This document shows positions 1 to 6,141 of a stretch of DNA of 6,338 bases, piece by piece. The notes under the pieces are model-generated. The model was not told the DNA's origin and did no database searches. It saw only the letters and a program-made list of their open reading frames with translations. Origin of the DNA: an uncultured Veillonellaceae bacterium (GTDB lineage Bacteria > Bacillota > Negativicutes > Veillonellales > Negativicoccaceae); the NCBI GenBank assembly GCA_900556745.1, contig USPU01000048.1, positions 1 through 6,338 on the forward strand, in the 5' to 3' direction. The position numbers and the translations under genes are program-made. Positions within the stretch are counted from its first letter, which is position 1; the number at the start of each line of letters is the position of its first letter.

Positions 1-408
1 AAGTTCCACGTTGGGGTAAATTTTGATCGGCTGCACGCAAAACATTTCCAGCGTCCAATACCCCGCGAAACCGACATCGCCGAAGCCTGCGGTCACATGA
101 ATAAAAAGTCCCAGCCGGCCGACCGACGAACGCCCTTCGAGCATCGGCACAAGCCCTTCCGTGCGAGTGTATTCCGCCGTGCGTCCCAAGTAAAGACGCT
201 GCGGCTCCAGCCACAAACCGTCGTCGGGGATCACAATGCGATGCGCGGTATTTTTCTTTTTCATATCGAGCTTCGGTTCATCATAAACGAGCAATTCGTT
301 CGCCAAGCTCAAATTATAACTGTTCGGGTTCAATTTTCGCGGATCGAACGGATCGATAAAAATATTTTTGCCCAGCCGCCGCTCGATTTCTTTTCCGGAT
401 AAGATCAC
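1..408 (-). CDS. dcd: dCTP deaminase, N-terminal 136 residues (3' end outside window)
   Basis: Dcd deaminates dCTP in the cytosol to feed dUMP/dTTP synthesis. Some Gram-positive and archaeal members also hydrolyse dUTP and give dUMP directly. The reading frame starts with GTG at 408 and runs off the window edge without a stop. Seen: an N-terminal ILSGKEIERRLG segment (residues 2-13), LNPNSYNLSL (26-35), YLGRTAEYT (73-81), the highly conserved EGRSSVGRLGLFIHVTAG block (91-108) and GFAGYWTLE (113-121). E121 lies where the family has its catalytic glutamate, and the RSS motif (93-95) lines the nucleotide site. A ribosome binding site, AAGGTGG, lies 7 bases before the GTG. The start overlaps the TGA of the upstream membrane-protein gene in a GTGA quartet, so translation is probably coupled. 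Family members are about 170-190 residues, so roughly a quarter is missing only because of the window edge. Whether it is mono- or bifunctional cannot be settled here. Confidence 0.95.
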   Translation of the reverse strand, partial: MILSGKEIERRLGKNIFIDPFDPRKLNPNSYNLSLANELLVYDEPKLDMKKKNTAHRIVIPDDGLWLEPQRLYLGRTAEYTRTEGLVPMLEGRSSVGRLGLFIHVTAGFGDVGFAGYWTLEMFCVQPIKIYPNVEL

Positions 409-863
409 TTTTGCCCCACCTTGCCGCTATACAACTCTTTCATGCGCCAGATTTGCGCCGCCACTTTGTCCGCGCGCCGCGCGCCGACCGGCAAACGCCA
501 CCATTCGACCACGCTTTCCGCCCGCGGGCTGTAGCCGCGACAGACGACGTAACGCTTTTTCGCATTCTCGTATTCGCCGTCGATAAAAGGCTGCACATTC
601 ACTTCATAGATATAGTTCCAGGGAATTAAAATATTGCTCGCCAGTAACTTCGCTCCCTTGCTGTCCAAGCGCAACAGCTTGGTCGGGAAAAAGTAGCCGT
701 ACAGGCAATATAAAAAGGCAATCGCACACGCCGCGACAAAAATTTCACTGCCGCGCACTTTCATGATCTGCCAAACCGCGACCGAGACAGCCGTCACAAA
801 TGCGAACGCGCCCATTTTCTGCAAATAATCCCGCTTGTCTTCACGAATAAAAACCGGTTTCAT
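405..863 (-). CDS. Small membrane protein, two helices plus PH-like domain, function unknown
   Basis: This 152-residue protein is not one I can name. Seen: a short charged N-terminus, two hydrophobic segments (about residues 17-34 and 41-59) separated by a short KVRGSE turn, then a soluble basic C-terminal part of about 90 residues. That part begins TKLLRLDSKGAKL and contains IPWNYIYEV followed by a YVVCRGY strand. This layout (two helices, then strands with an I-P-W core and a final helix) resembles bacterial PH-like/STM3941-type membrane proteins, which is inference from pattern. The open frame continues upstream to an ATG at 956. I choose the ATG at 863 because AAAGGA lies 7 bases before it and because a clear promoter lies inside the longer version. 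It is first in an operon with dcd, with a 4-base overlap. No catalytic motif is visible. Confidence 0.8.
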   Translation of the reverse strand: MKPVFIREDKRDYLQKMGAFAFVTAVSVAVWQIMKVRGSEIFVAACAIAFLYCLYGYFFPTKLLRLDSKGAKLLASNILIPWNYIYEVNVQPFIDGEYENAKKRYVVCRGYSPRAESVVEWWRLPVGARRADKVAAQIWRMKELYSGKVGQK

Positions 864-894
864 GCGCACATCCTTTCTCCTTTTGATGTCTTTT

Positions 895-923
895 ATTATA
901 CCTTTTATCGTCCGCCCCAACAA
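895..923 (-). promoter_or_regulatory. Sigma-A type promoter of the membrane protein-dcd operon
   Basis: On the minus strand a perfect -10 box TATAAT (895-900) follows a weak -35 box TTGTTG (918-923) at exactly 17 bases. Transcription would start near 885-889, leaving a leader of about 25 bases with the AAAGGA ribosome binding site before the ATG at 863. The site lies inside the longest open frame, which argues against the upstream start at 956. Confidence 0.65.
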
Positions 924-955
924 CCGCCCGCGCGCTTTCACGGAAACGCGGATCA

Positions 956-981
956 TGTTATAATTTGGAGATATGAAGGAG
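956..981 (+). promoter_or_regulatory. Extended -10 promoter and ribosome binding site of prfC
   Basis: TGTTATAAT (956-964) is an extended -10 element with a perfect TATAAT at 959-964. No good -35 box is seen at the right distance; TTTCAC at 936-941 is poor. The ribosome binding site AAGGAG (976-981) sits 7 bases before the ATG at 989. The expected transcription start is only a few bases upstream of that site, so the leader would be very short. The promoter is back-to-back with that of the membrane protein-dcd operon. Confidence 0.6.
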
Positions 982-988
982 TGACAGC

Positions 989-2593
989 ATGAACTTTACG
1001 CAAGAAATCAACCGTCGCCGCACGTTTGCCATTATTTCGCATCCGGATGCCGGTAAAACGACGCTGACGGAAAAATTATTACTTTACGGCGGCGCGATCC
1101 ACCTCGCCGGTTCGGTCAAGGCGCGCAAAACGGCGCGGCACGCCGTTTCCGACTGGATGGAAATCGAAAAGCAGCGCGGCATCTCGGTCACGAGTTCCGT
1201 TTTGCAGTTTGATTACGAAGGACATCGCGTCAACATTTTGGATACGCCGGGTCACCAGGACTTTTCGGAGGACACGTACCGCACATTGATGGCGGCAGAC
1301 AGCGCCGTCATGCTGATCGACGTGGCGAAAGGCGTCGAAGCGCAGACGGAAAAACTGTTCCGCGTGTGCGCCGATCGCGGCATTCCGATTTTTACTTTTG
1401 TCAACAAAATCGATCACTTTGGACGCAATCCGTACGACCTGATGTCCGAACTCGAATCCATGCTCGGTATTCGCGCCTGCCCCATGAATTGGCCGGTGGG
1501 TATCAACGGCAAATACCAGGGCATCTATGAACGCGAAACAGATACCGTGCACGTGTTTGAACGCTCCGGCGATCATGGTCAGAATAAACTCGCCGTGACC
1601 AGCGGCAAGCGCACCGCGCCTGAAATTCAAGCGTTGCTCAGCGAGGACGTGCTCGCTCAACTGGAAGAAGATATTGAGCTTTTAGACGTCGCGGGAGATC
1701 CGTTCGACGCGGAAAAAATCGCGCACGGCAAGCTGACCCCGCTCTACTTCGGCAGCGCGATGACGAATTTCGGCGTGCAGCCGTTTCTCGAAAGCTTTTT
1801 GAAAATGGCCCCCGCGCCGGCGCCGCGTCGGGCGCTGGAGGAAACCGTCTCACCGCAAAATGAAGATTTCTCCGCTTTCGTCTTTAAAATCCAGGCGAAC
1901 ATGGACCCGAAACATCACGATCGCATCGTCTTCATGCGTATTTGTTCGGGACAGTTTGAAAAAGGCATGAGCGTCTTGCATCGGCAGTCGGGCAAAACGA
2001 TCCGCCTGACCCAGCCGCAGCAATTTTTGGCGACGGAGCGCACCATTATCGAATCCGCCTATCCCGGCGATATCATCGGCGTATTTGATCCGGGCACGAT
2101 GGGCGTCGGCGATACCTTGTGCGATCCGAAACACGTCGTCACCTTCGCCGATTTTCCGGTATTTCCGCCGGAACTTTTCGCGCGCGTCGCGCCGAAAGAC
2201 AGCCTGAAGCGTAAACAATTCTTAAAGGGAATGCGCCAACTGGCGCAGGAAGGCGCGATTCAAATTTACACGCAGGGCGAAGGCCGCGAATCGTTTATCA
2301 TCGGCGCCGTCGGTCAATTGCAATGGGACGTGCTGCAGTATCGTCTGCAAAACGAATACAACGTCACGGTGGAGCTGATCCCTCTTCCCTACAGCGTCGC
2401 GCGTTGGGCGTTAAACGCCACGCCGGAAGACCTCACCGGGCTCGGCACATCGATGATTGTCTACGACAACAAGCAACGTCCGGTCATTTTGCTCGCCAAT
2501 GAATGGCAAACGAATTGGCTCACCGAACGCAATCCGGGCGTGACTTTTGTAGCGTCGCCCCCGATCGTCACGGTGGATCAGGAAGAAAAATAA
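989..2593 (+). CDS. prfC: Peptide chain release factor 3 (RF3), translational GTPase
   Basis: RF3 is a cytosolic GTPase that recycles class-I release factors (RF1/RF2) from the ribosome after peptide release. At 534 residues it is full length (E. coli RF3 is about 529). Seen in order: G1 SHPDAGKT (17-24), the switch I region EIEKQRGISVTSS (57-69), G3 DTPGHQDF (84-91) followed by SEDTYRTL, G4 NKID (138-141) and a G5-like FGSA. Domain II follows, with VFKIQANMDPKHHDR, a block typical of RF3 rather than EF-G, and then the C-terminal domain with EGAIQIY and GAVGQLQWDVLQYRL. The G4 element reads NKIDH where E. coli has NKLDR, an acceptable variant. The ATG at 989 is fixed by AAGGAG 7 bases upstream and by alignment of the N-terminus with the family. 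It is a single-gene unit with its own promoter and terminator, and the only gene here on this strand. Confidence 0.98.
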   Translation: MNFTQEINRRRTFAIISHPDAGKTTLTEKLLLYGGAIHLAGSVKARKTARHAVSDWMEIEKQRGISVTSSVLQFDYEGHRVNILDTPGHQDFSEDTYRTLMAADSAVMLIDVAKGVEAQTEKLFRVCADRGIPIFTFVNKIDHFGRNPYDLMSELESMLGIRACPMNWPVGINGKYQGIYERETDTVHVFERSGDHGQNKLAVTSGKRTAPEIQALLSEDVLAQLEEDIELLDVAGDPFDAEKIAHGKLTPLYFGSAMTNFGVQPFLESFLKMAPAPAPRRALEETVSPQNEDFSAFVFKIQANMDPKHHDRIVFMRICSGQFEKGMSVLHRQSGKTIRLTQPQQFLATERTIIESAYPGDIIGVFDPGTMGVGDTLCDPKHVVTFADFPVFPPELFARVAPKDSLKRKQFLKGMRQLAQEGAIQIYTQGEGRESFIIGAVGQLQWDVLQYRLQNEYNVTVELIPLPYSVARWALNATPEDLTGLGTSMIVYDNKQRPVILLANEWQTNWLTERNPGVTFVASPPIVTVDQEEK

Positions 2594-2619
2594 AAAAAGA
2601 GTCGCTCGACTCTTTTTTT
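2592..2619 (+). terminator. Intrinsic terminator of prfC
   Basis: An inverted repeat of A7-GAGTC, loop GCTC, GACTC-T7 begins inside the TAA stop codon of prfC. The flanking A and T runs are symmetric, so it could also stop transcription coming from the tRNA genes on the other strand. Confidence 0.9.
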
Positions 2620-2662
2620 ATTGCGCGCCATTCTCCTGTGTGAAAACACGTCTATTTTCAAC

Positions 2663-2695
2663 AAAAAATCCGTAAACCGAAGTTTACGGATTTTT
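2663..2695 (-). terminator. Intrinsic terminator of tRNA-Ala, UUCG tetraloop
   Basis: A perfect 14-base-pair hairpin has arms at 2664-2677 and 2682-2695. Read on the minus strand, the loop is TTCG closed by a C-G pair, the very stable UUCG tetraloop, and the hairpin ends in a run of six T. It lies about 4 bases after the CCA end of tRNA-Ala, which assigns it to that gene. Confidence 0.9.
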
Positions 2696-2699
2696 GATT

Positions 2700-2775
<76 letters not shown>

Positions 2776-2790
2776 ATGTGTAACGCTCAT

Positions 2791-2819
2791 AGTATACAGA
2801 AATCATGTCTTTTTGTCAA
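2791..2819 (-). promoter_or_regulatory. Promoter of tRNA-Ala
   Basis: On the minus strand a perfect TTGACA -35 box (2814-2819), a 17-base spacer and TATACT -10 box (2791-2796) lie 15 bases before the tRNA 5' end. This is a near-consensus sigma-A promoter, as expected of a strongly expressed stable RNA gene. It sits between the tRNA-Lys terminator and tRNA-Ala. Confidence 0.88.
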
Positions 2820-2835
2820 GATTGCATGACAAAGT

Positions 2836-2863
2836 AAAACCCCGCGGTAGGACGGCCGCGGGG
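2836..2863 (-). terminator. Intrinsic terminator of tRNA-Lys
   Basis: A GC-only stem of 8 pairs (CCCCGCGG, 2840-2847, with CCGCGGGG, 2856-2863) with an 8-base loop is followed on the minus strand by TTTT, then a looser ACTTT. It begins 7 bases after the tRNA-Lys CCA end. The T run is short but the stem is very strong. Confidence 0.85.
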
Positions 2864-2870
2864 AAAAGGG

Positions 2871-2946
2871 TGGTGGACCACCAGGGGTTCGAACCCTGGA
2901 CACCCTGATTAAGAGTCAGGTGCTCTGCCAGCTGAGCTAGTGGTCC
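2871..2946 (-). tRNA. tRNA-Lys, anticodon CTT
   Basis: A 76-base cloverleaf. Acceptor stem GGACCAC pairs with GTGGTCC, the discriminator is A, and CCA is encoded. The anticodon stem CCTGA/TCAGG encloses loop CTCTTAA, giving CTT, which reads AAG only. The T arm is CAGGG-TTCGAAC-CCCTG. A separate tRNA-Lys(TTT) would be expected elsewhere in the genome for AAA codons. It is transcribed as a single-gene unit. Confidence 0.97.
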
Positions 2947-2958
2947 ATGACAAAGTAT

Positions 2959-2987
2959 ATTATATTACGCAGGGCGCCTTTTGTAAA
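2959..2987 (-). promoter_or_regulatory. Promoter of tRNA-Lys
   Basis: On the minus strand TTTACA (2982-2987, five of six consensus bases), a 17-base spacer and a perfect TATAAT (2959-2964) lie 12 bases before the tRNA 5' end. A TATACT overlaps just downstream but is too close to the tRNA to be preferred. Confidence 0.85.
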
Positions 2988-3195
2988 GAAATAATTTAGC
3001 ACCGCGCGCACCGTAGCAGGTATTTCGGCCTTGCTTTTTCTCATTGCCGGTCTTTTTCACGCCGCAGCGCGCCAGTCATATAACGCTTTGCCTATCGCAT
3101 TGTTTCTCGCCAATGACTGCTTTCAACCCCTCTTTCTCGTATTTATGCGCCGCCACCGACCGCGTTTTCGTTTAGTTGATGCTTTTGGCTCACGC
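2988..3195. other. Intergenic gap without a recognisable gene
   Basis: About 208 bases lie between the tRNA-Lys promoter and the stop codon of the membrane acyltransferase-like gene. The minus strand is broken by stops in all frames. The plus strand has one frame open from 2995 to a TGA at 3203-3205, without a ribosome binding site or an early ATG. I found no convincing hairpin terminator for the gene at 3196-3933 and no RNA gene. Confidence 0.5.
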
Positions 3196-3933
3196 TCACG
3201 TTGATAGAAAAATCATGAACAAAAGATACAAGATCGGTTGGTGCAGTAAATAAATCGGTAATGTATGCCGGCCGAGCAACGCCAAGATCGGAAAATTCGT
3301 CGTGACGAGTTTTGACAGCTGTCCCTTCGCGGCGCCATGACGAAATGAAAAGTATCCGTTCAAAAATAAAAATATCCACGGCAACAAGGGGAAATAATCA
3401 AGCGACTGAAACTGCGGATCCGGCAGACCGAAGTACGTCGCTATCATTCCGCTGTACCAATGCTCCGGCAACGTAATCGAAAACAGGAACGCGTTGCCCA
3501 ATATGCCGTCAGCTACTTGAAAGGTCAGCGCAAAAAGCAGGGCGCTGAAGCACCAACCTGCTTGGGCGGGGACGCGACGCAGCAGAGGCAGCCCCCAACT
3601 TGTCAGCAGCATGCATGAACCGATGCAGGTCAAAACGCCGAACCAAATCGCCATCTCCGGCCATGCCAAAAGCGTCACCAGCGTCACCAAAGCGCCCGCC
3701 AGTAAGATAATAATAGCGCGTCGCAACGGTCGCTTACCGATACCGACCACAAATCCCGAAAGCCAAATAAAGGACCAGCAAATAGCTTGTTGCCAAATGA
3801 CCAGCGGCGCGCTGAAAAGTAAATCCAAGCGTTGCGGGTTCCCAAAAAAGAGAAGATCCCACACGGCATGATAGACGATCATATTCACAAGCCAAAACCC
3901 GCGCCAGCTGTCCAATTTCTCATACCTAAGCAT
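3196..3933 (-). CDS. Membrane protein of DUF1624/HGSNAT catalytic-domain family
   Basis: A 245-residue integral membrane protein with about seven hydrophobic segments. Seen: an N-terminal LDSWRGFWLVNMIVYHAVWDL (residues 7-27), which matches the D-x-x-R-G...M-x-x-x-H-x-x-W-D-L opening of the DUF1624/heparan-alpha-glucosaminide N-acetyltransferase catalytic domain (PF07786), with H22 as a candidate active residue. A C-terminal LGRHTLPIYLLHQPILYLL (residues 220-238) follows, with H223 and H231, also typical of membrane acyltransferases. Known family members move acetyl groups across a membrane; the bacterial substrate is unknown, so a precise reaction cannot be given. The start at 3933 is fixed by a perfect AAGGAGG (3939-3945) 5 bases upstream. 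The open frame extends 45 codons further only because it reads through the terminator and the 3' half of tRNA-Arg. It is a single gene whose own terminator is not visible. Confidence 0.85.
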   Translation of the reverse strand: MLRYEKLDSWRGFWLVNMIVYHAVWDLLFFGNPQRLDLLFSAPLVIWQQAICWSFIWLSGFVVGIGKRPLRRAIIILLAGALVTLVTLLAWPEMAIWFGVLTCIGSCMLLTSWGLPLLRRVPAQAGWCFSALLFALTFQVADGILGNAFLFSITLPEHWYSGMIATYFGLPDPQFQSLDYFPLLPWIFLFLNGYFSFRHGAAKGQLSKLVTTNFPILALLGRHTLPIYLLHQPILYLLFMIFLST

Positions 3934-3952
3934 GCTGCCCTCCTTGGTTTTT

Positions 3953-3961
3953 ATTTTAGCA
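3953..3961 (-). promoter_or_regulatory. Possible extended -10 promoter of the DUF1624 gene
   Basis: On the minus strand TGCTAAAAT gives an extended -10 element (TAAAAT at 3953-3958) about 20 bases before the ATG at 3933, downstream of the tRNA-Arg terminator. No -35 box is recognisable at 16-18 bases. This would give a leader only long enough for the AAGGAGG ribosome binding site. Confidence 0.4.
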
Positions 3962-3996
3962 CGGTCATTCGTAGCATCGCCGGAAAAACAGATAAT

Positions 3997-4024
3997 AAAA
4001 AGCACCTCCGCGTTAGCAAAGGTG
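3997..4024 (-). terminator. Intrinsic terminator of the tRNA-Pro-Arg unit
   Basis: On the minus strand CACCTTTGC, loop TAAC, GCGGAGGTG forms a 9-pair stem with two G-U pairs (arms 4016-4024 and 4003-4011), followed by CTTTTTATT. It starts 10 bases after the CCA of tRNA-Arg and separates the tRNAs from the DUF1624 gene. A run of six T on the other side (4025-4030) could allow some function on the plus strand. Confidence 0.8.
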
Positions 4025-4033
4025 TTTTTTGTA

Positions 4034-4110
4034 TGGTGTCCCAGGAGGGATTCGAACCCCCGGCCCACGGCTTAGAAGGCCGTTGCTCTATCCAACTGAG
4101 CTACTGGGAC
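4034..4110 (-). tRNA. tRNA-Arg, anticodon TCT
   Basis: A 77-base cloverleaf. Acceptor stem GTCCCAG pairs with CTGGGAC, the discriminator is A, and CCA is encoded. The anticodon stem ACGGC/GCCGT encloses loop CTTCTAA, giving TCT, which reads the AGA/AGG arginine codons. It lies 3 bases after tRNA-Pro and so is the second gene of a two-tRNA transcript. Its 3' half is read by the spurious N-terminal extension of the DUF1624 gene. Confidence 0.97.
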
Positions 4111-4113
4111 GAA

Positions 4114-4190
4114 TGGTCGGAGCAGCAGGATTTGAACCTGCGACCCCCTGATCCCAAATCAGGTGCGCTACCAAACTGCGCTATGCCCCG
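4114..4190 (-). tRNA. tRNA-Pro, anticodon TGG
   Basis: A 77-base cloverleaf. Acceptor stem CGGGGCA pairs with TGCTCCG, starting with the C1-G72 pair typical of bacterial proline tRNA; the discriminator is A and CCA is encoded. The anticodon stem CCTGA/TCAGG encloses loop TTTGGGA, giving TGG, which can read most or all CCN codons. It is the first gene of the Pro-Arg unit and only 3 bases separate it from tRNA-Arg, so an RNase must cut between them. Confidence 0.97.
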
Positions 4191-4211
4191 AGTCTGCGGT
4201 ATAACAGGGTA

Positions 4212-4240
4212 ATTTTATCAGTTTTGTCAAGACGTGTCAA
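4212..4240 (-). promoter_or_regulatory. Promoter of tRNA-Pro-Arg, overlapping the permease stop codon
   Basis: On the minus strand a perfect TTGACA (4235-4240), a 17-base spacer and TAAAAT (4212-4217) lie 21 bases before tRNA-Pro. The TGA inside this -35 box is the stop codon of the permease gene (4237-4239). A second TTGACA lies 10 bases downstream (4225-4230), but its best -10 partner (TATACC after TGT) is at about 21 bases, so it is probably not a standard promoter. Confidence 0.75.
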
Positions 4241-5664
4241 TTCTGCGCTTTCTGCACACGCTTGCCGCGGAACATGTATAAGACCGCGCCGAAACATAGC
4301 CAACCGCATAAAATCAACCACTCGACCCAAGTCAACGCGGCGGGGCTGCCCGGTACCACCAGCAGCGCAATCACGGCGCCGCCGGCGAGAACGCCCGCGC
4401 CGATGCCGACTTTTCCGCCCGGTACTTTGTACGGCCGCGGCAAATCCGGCTCGAGATCACGCAGACGGTAGCAAGCCATCGTCACCATGGTGCACGGCAC
4501 GATAAAGGCCAAGGCCGCGACTTCGGTGAGCGGCAACAGCATGCTGTACCCCAAAAACGGTCCGATGACGGTCAGTATCGCGAGTAAAATATTAGCCGCT
4601 TTCGGTGTACCCGATTTCGGATCGACATGCGCGAAGACGGCGGGCAGTTGCCCTTTGCGTCCCATCGCCAGCATGATGCGGGCCGTCGCCGAGAAAAGCG
4701 AATTCATCGGGCCGAGCGGTCCGATCGTCGCAATGGTGAGCATGACCACATACAGATAAAAGTGGATCGATTGTAAACTGGAAAGCGCCGGAATCGGCAT
4801 TTTAACAAATTCCGTCCACGGCAAGATCGTGCTAAAGGCATAAATGCAAACGAGATAAAATACGCAGGAAGCCAACAACGCCCAACTGATAACGCGGCCG
4901 AATTGGTGCCAGTCAAGATCTTCATGCGCTTCTTCCGCCTGGTCGGGAATCGTATCCAAACCGGTGTAGAAAAACGGCGTCAATACGAGCACCGCGGCGA
5001 GGCCCGTCCAAAAATTCGTTCCGTTCGTCGCCGACGCGGGACCGGTCACGACTTCAAACCACGGCAAAAAGTTTTGCGGACTGCCTTTAAAGAAGGAAAC
5101 CGCCATCGCCACGCACATGCCAAAGAGCAGCGTGCGCGTTAAAAATGTCTGCAGACGCGCCATTTGCAATGAGCCGCGAAAGTTTTGCCAGATGACGTAA
5201 CCGGAAAACAGCAAGGCGATCAACACCGGATACAGATAGACGTCCGAACCCATGATCGTATACAGCTTATATGCGCGTAAAACCGGGAAAATTTCGGCGA
5301 CAAGTTGCGTTATGATCGTCGCCACGGCCAGCGATTCCCAGGGGCATAAAACGCCGTCTCCGAACGCGAGCAGCCAACCGGCGACAAATGACGCCTTGCT
5401 GCCGAACGCGCGTTCAATGTATTCGACAATACCGCCCGAGATCGGAATGGCGGAGGTAAGTTCCCCAAATACCGCCGCGATCGGCAAAAGCGTCAGCGCG
5501 CCCAGCAAAAAGGCCAGCATGGCCGCCAGCGGACCGCCGCCGACAATGACCCAGTCCCCTACCATCAAAATCCAGCCGGTACCGACAATCGCGCCGAAGC
5601 CGATATTAAAATAATGTGAAACGGTCAGCGTCTTTTTTACATGTCCTGTTTCTGCGGGTTTCAT
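4237..5664 (-). CDS. APC-superfamily amino acid permease
   Basis: A 475-residue inner-membrane secondary transporter of the amino acid-polyamine-organocation superfamily, with about twelve hydrophobic helices. Seen: the unwound helix-1 substrate motif IGFGAIVGTGW (residues 21-31), the family signature ELTSAIPISGGIVEYIERAFG (68-88), helix 6 FFYTGLDTIPDQAEEA (231-246), which matches the family's F-x-x-G-x-D...AEE pattern, and a loop with the family's ARIMLAMGRKGQLP. The length is normal. The substrate cannot be read from sequence; an amino acid or amine is likely. The start at 5664 is fixed by AGGAGG 5 bases upstream and by where family homology should begin. The open frame continues 24 codons upstream to a TTG inside the preceding gene. 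The ATG overlaps the TGA of the YqgF-like gene (ATGA), so translation is probably coupled. No terminator separates it from the tRNA-Pro promoter. Confidence 0.92.
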   Translation of the reverse strand: MKPAETGHVKKTLTVSHYFNIGFGAIVGTGWILMVGDWVIVGGGPLAAMLAFLLGALTLLPIAAVFGELTSAIPISGGIVEYIERAFGSKASFVAGWLLAFGDGVLCPWESLAVATIITQLVAEIFPVLRAYKLYTIMGSDVYLYPVLIALLFSGYVIWQNFRGSLQMARLQTFLTRTLLFGMCVAMAVSFFKGSPQNFLPWFEVVTGPASATNGTNFWTGLAAVLVLTPFFYTGLDTIPDQAEEAHEDLDWHQFGRVISWALLASCVFYLVCIYAFSTILPWTEFVKMPIPALSSLQSIHFYLYVVMLTIATIGPLGPMNSLFSATARIMLAMGRKGQLPAVFAHVDPKSGTPKAANILLAILTVIGPFLGYSMLLPLTEVAALAFIVPCTMVTMACYRLRDLEPDLPRPYKVPGGKVGIGAGVLAGGAVIALLVVPGSPAALTWVEWLILCGWLCFGAVLYMFRGKRVQKAQN

Positions 5665-6098
5665 TGTTTCCTCCTGCGCGCATGCGCCAGCTGTTCCGGC
5701 ATATCGTTGCCCAAATAAATTTCCGCAATAATCCAAGCGACAAAATCATCCACCGGTTCCGGCGGCGTCTGCCATGATGTCGGAATCAGTTTGCGCCAAC
5801 CTTGCCGCGGGGTGTACCGCCAGTAACGGATTTTGCCCATTTCCGTAGTATAGCTTTCATCGACTGTCGTATAGCCGATTTCATGCTCCTGCGCCAGCCG
5901 CGCTAAAATATGTCCGATTTCTTTACTGCGCGTGCCGTTACCGCTGACGATTTGCGTGATCGGATATTGCTGAAAAACGGTTTGGCAAAACGGCACCAAA
6001 TCGTTTGTCGGAACAATTTCTTTATGTATCAGTTCGGCATCTTCACGGACAACCGCCGTTCCCGTTTTCGCCGAACCCGGATCAATGGCTAAAATCAT
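5661..6098 (-). CDS. YqgF/RuvC-like RNase H-fold protein, divergent
   Basis: A 145-residue soluble protein. Seen: an N-terminal MILAIDPGSAKTGTAVV strand-turn-strand (D6) as in RuvC and YqgF nucleases, a VSGNGTRS segment (51-58) at the place of the family's V-x-G-L-P-x-x-x-x-G, VDESYTT (79-85) resembling the DERLTT motif of YqgF, and VDDFVAWIIAEIYL (116-129) resembling the final acidic helix. D6, E81 and D117/D118 are candidate metal ligands. Known relatives mature 16S rRNA (YqgF) or cut Holliday junctions (RuvC). This one has an aromatic/proline-rich insert (about 91-115, with WRY, GWRKLIP, SWQTPP) that I do not associate with standard YqgF, so its role is open. The start at 6098 is chosen for the GAGG 4 bases upstream and alignment with the fold; a TTG at 6119 is possible but would lie in the terminator. 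It is coupled to the permease by a 4-base ATGA overlap. Confidence 0.75.
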   Translation of the reverse strand: MILAIDPGSAKTGTAVVREDAELIHKEIVPTNDLVPFCQTVFQQYPITQIVSGNGTRSKEIGHILARLAQEHEIGYTTVDESYTTEMGKIRYWRYTPRQGWRKLIPTSWQTPPEPVDDFVAWIIAEIYLGNDMPEQLAHARRRKQ

Positions 6099-6117
6099 AC
6101 TTCCTCTTTTTCCCCAC

Positions 6118-6141
6118 AAAAATCCCCGCCTCAGCGGGGAT
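6118..6141 (-). terminator. Intrinsic terminator after the 6149-6338 gene
   Basis: On the minus strand ATCCCCGC, loop TGAG, GCGGGGAT, then TTTTT (arms 6134-6141 and 6122-6129; part of the T run is shared with the stem). It lies 7 bases after the stop codon of the upstream partial gene and only about 20 bases before the ATG of the YqgF-like gene. Confidence 0.85.

Noticed and set aside
1079..2218. Long minus-strand open frames opposite prfC
   Set aside because: They are complementary shadows of the GC-biased prfC frame and show no family motifs or ribosome binding sites.
2638..2649. GTGT-GAAA-ACAC mini hairpin between the two convergent terminators
   Set aside because: Four base pairs are too few to support a function.
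2995..3205. Plus-strand open frame with a hydrophobic run, possible small membrane protein or gene remnant
   Set aside because: It has no ribosome binding site, no early ATG, and overlaps the end of the DUF1624 gene on the other strand. It may be chance.
3143..3379. Minus-strand open frame of 78 codons overlapping the end of the DUF1624 gene
   Set aside because: It lies in another frame of a clear membrane-protein gene and has low-complexity ends with no recognisable domain.
4034..4190. tRNA cluster as an integration (attachment) site for a mobile element
   Set aside because: No integrase, no repeated tRNA 3' end and no foreign-looking DNA are seen nearby.
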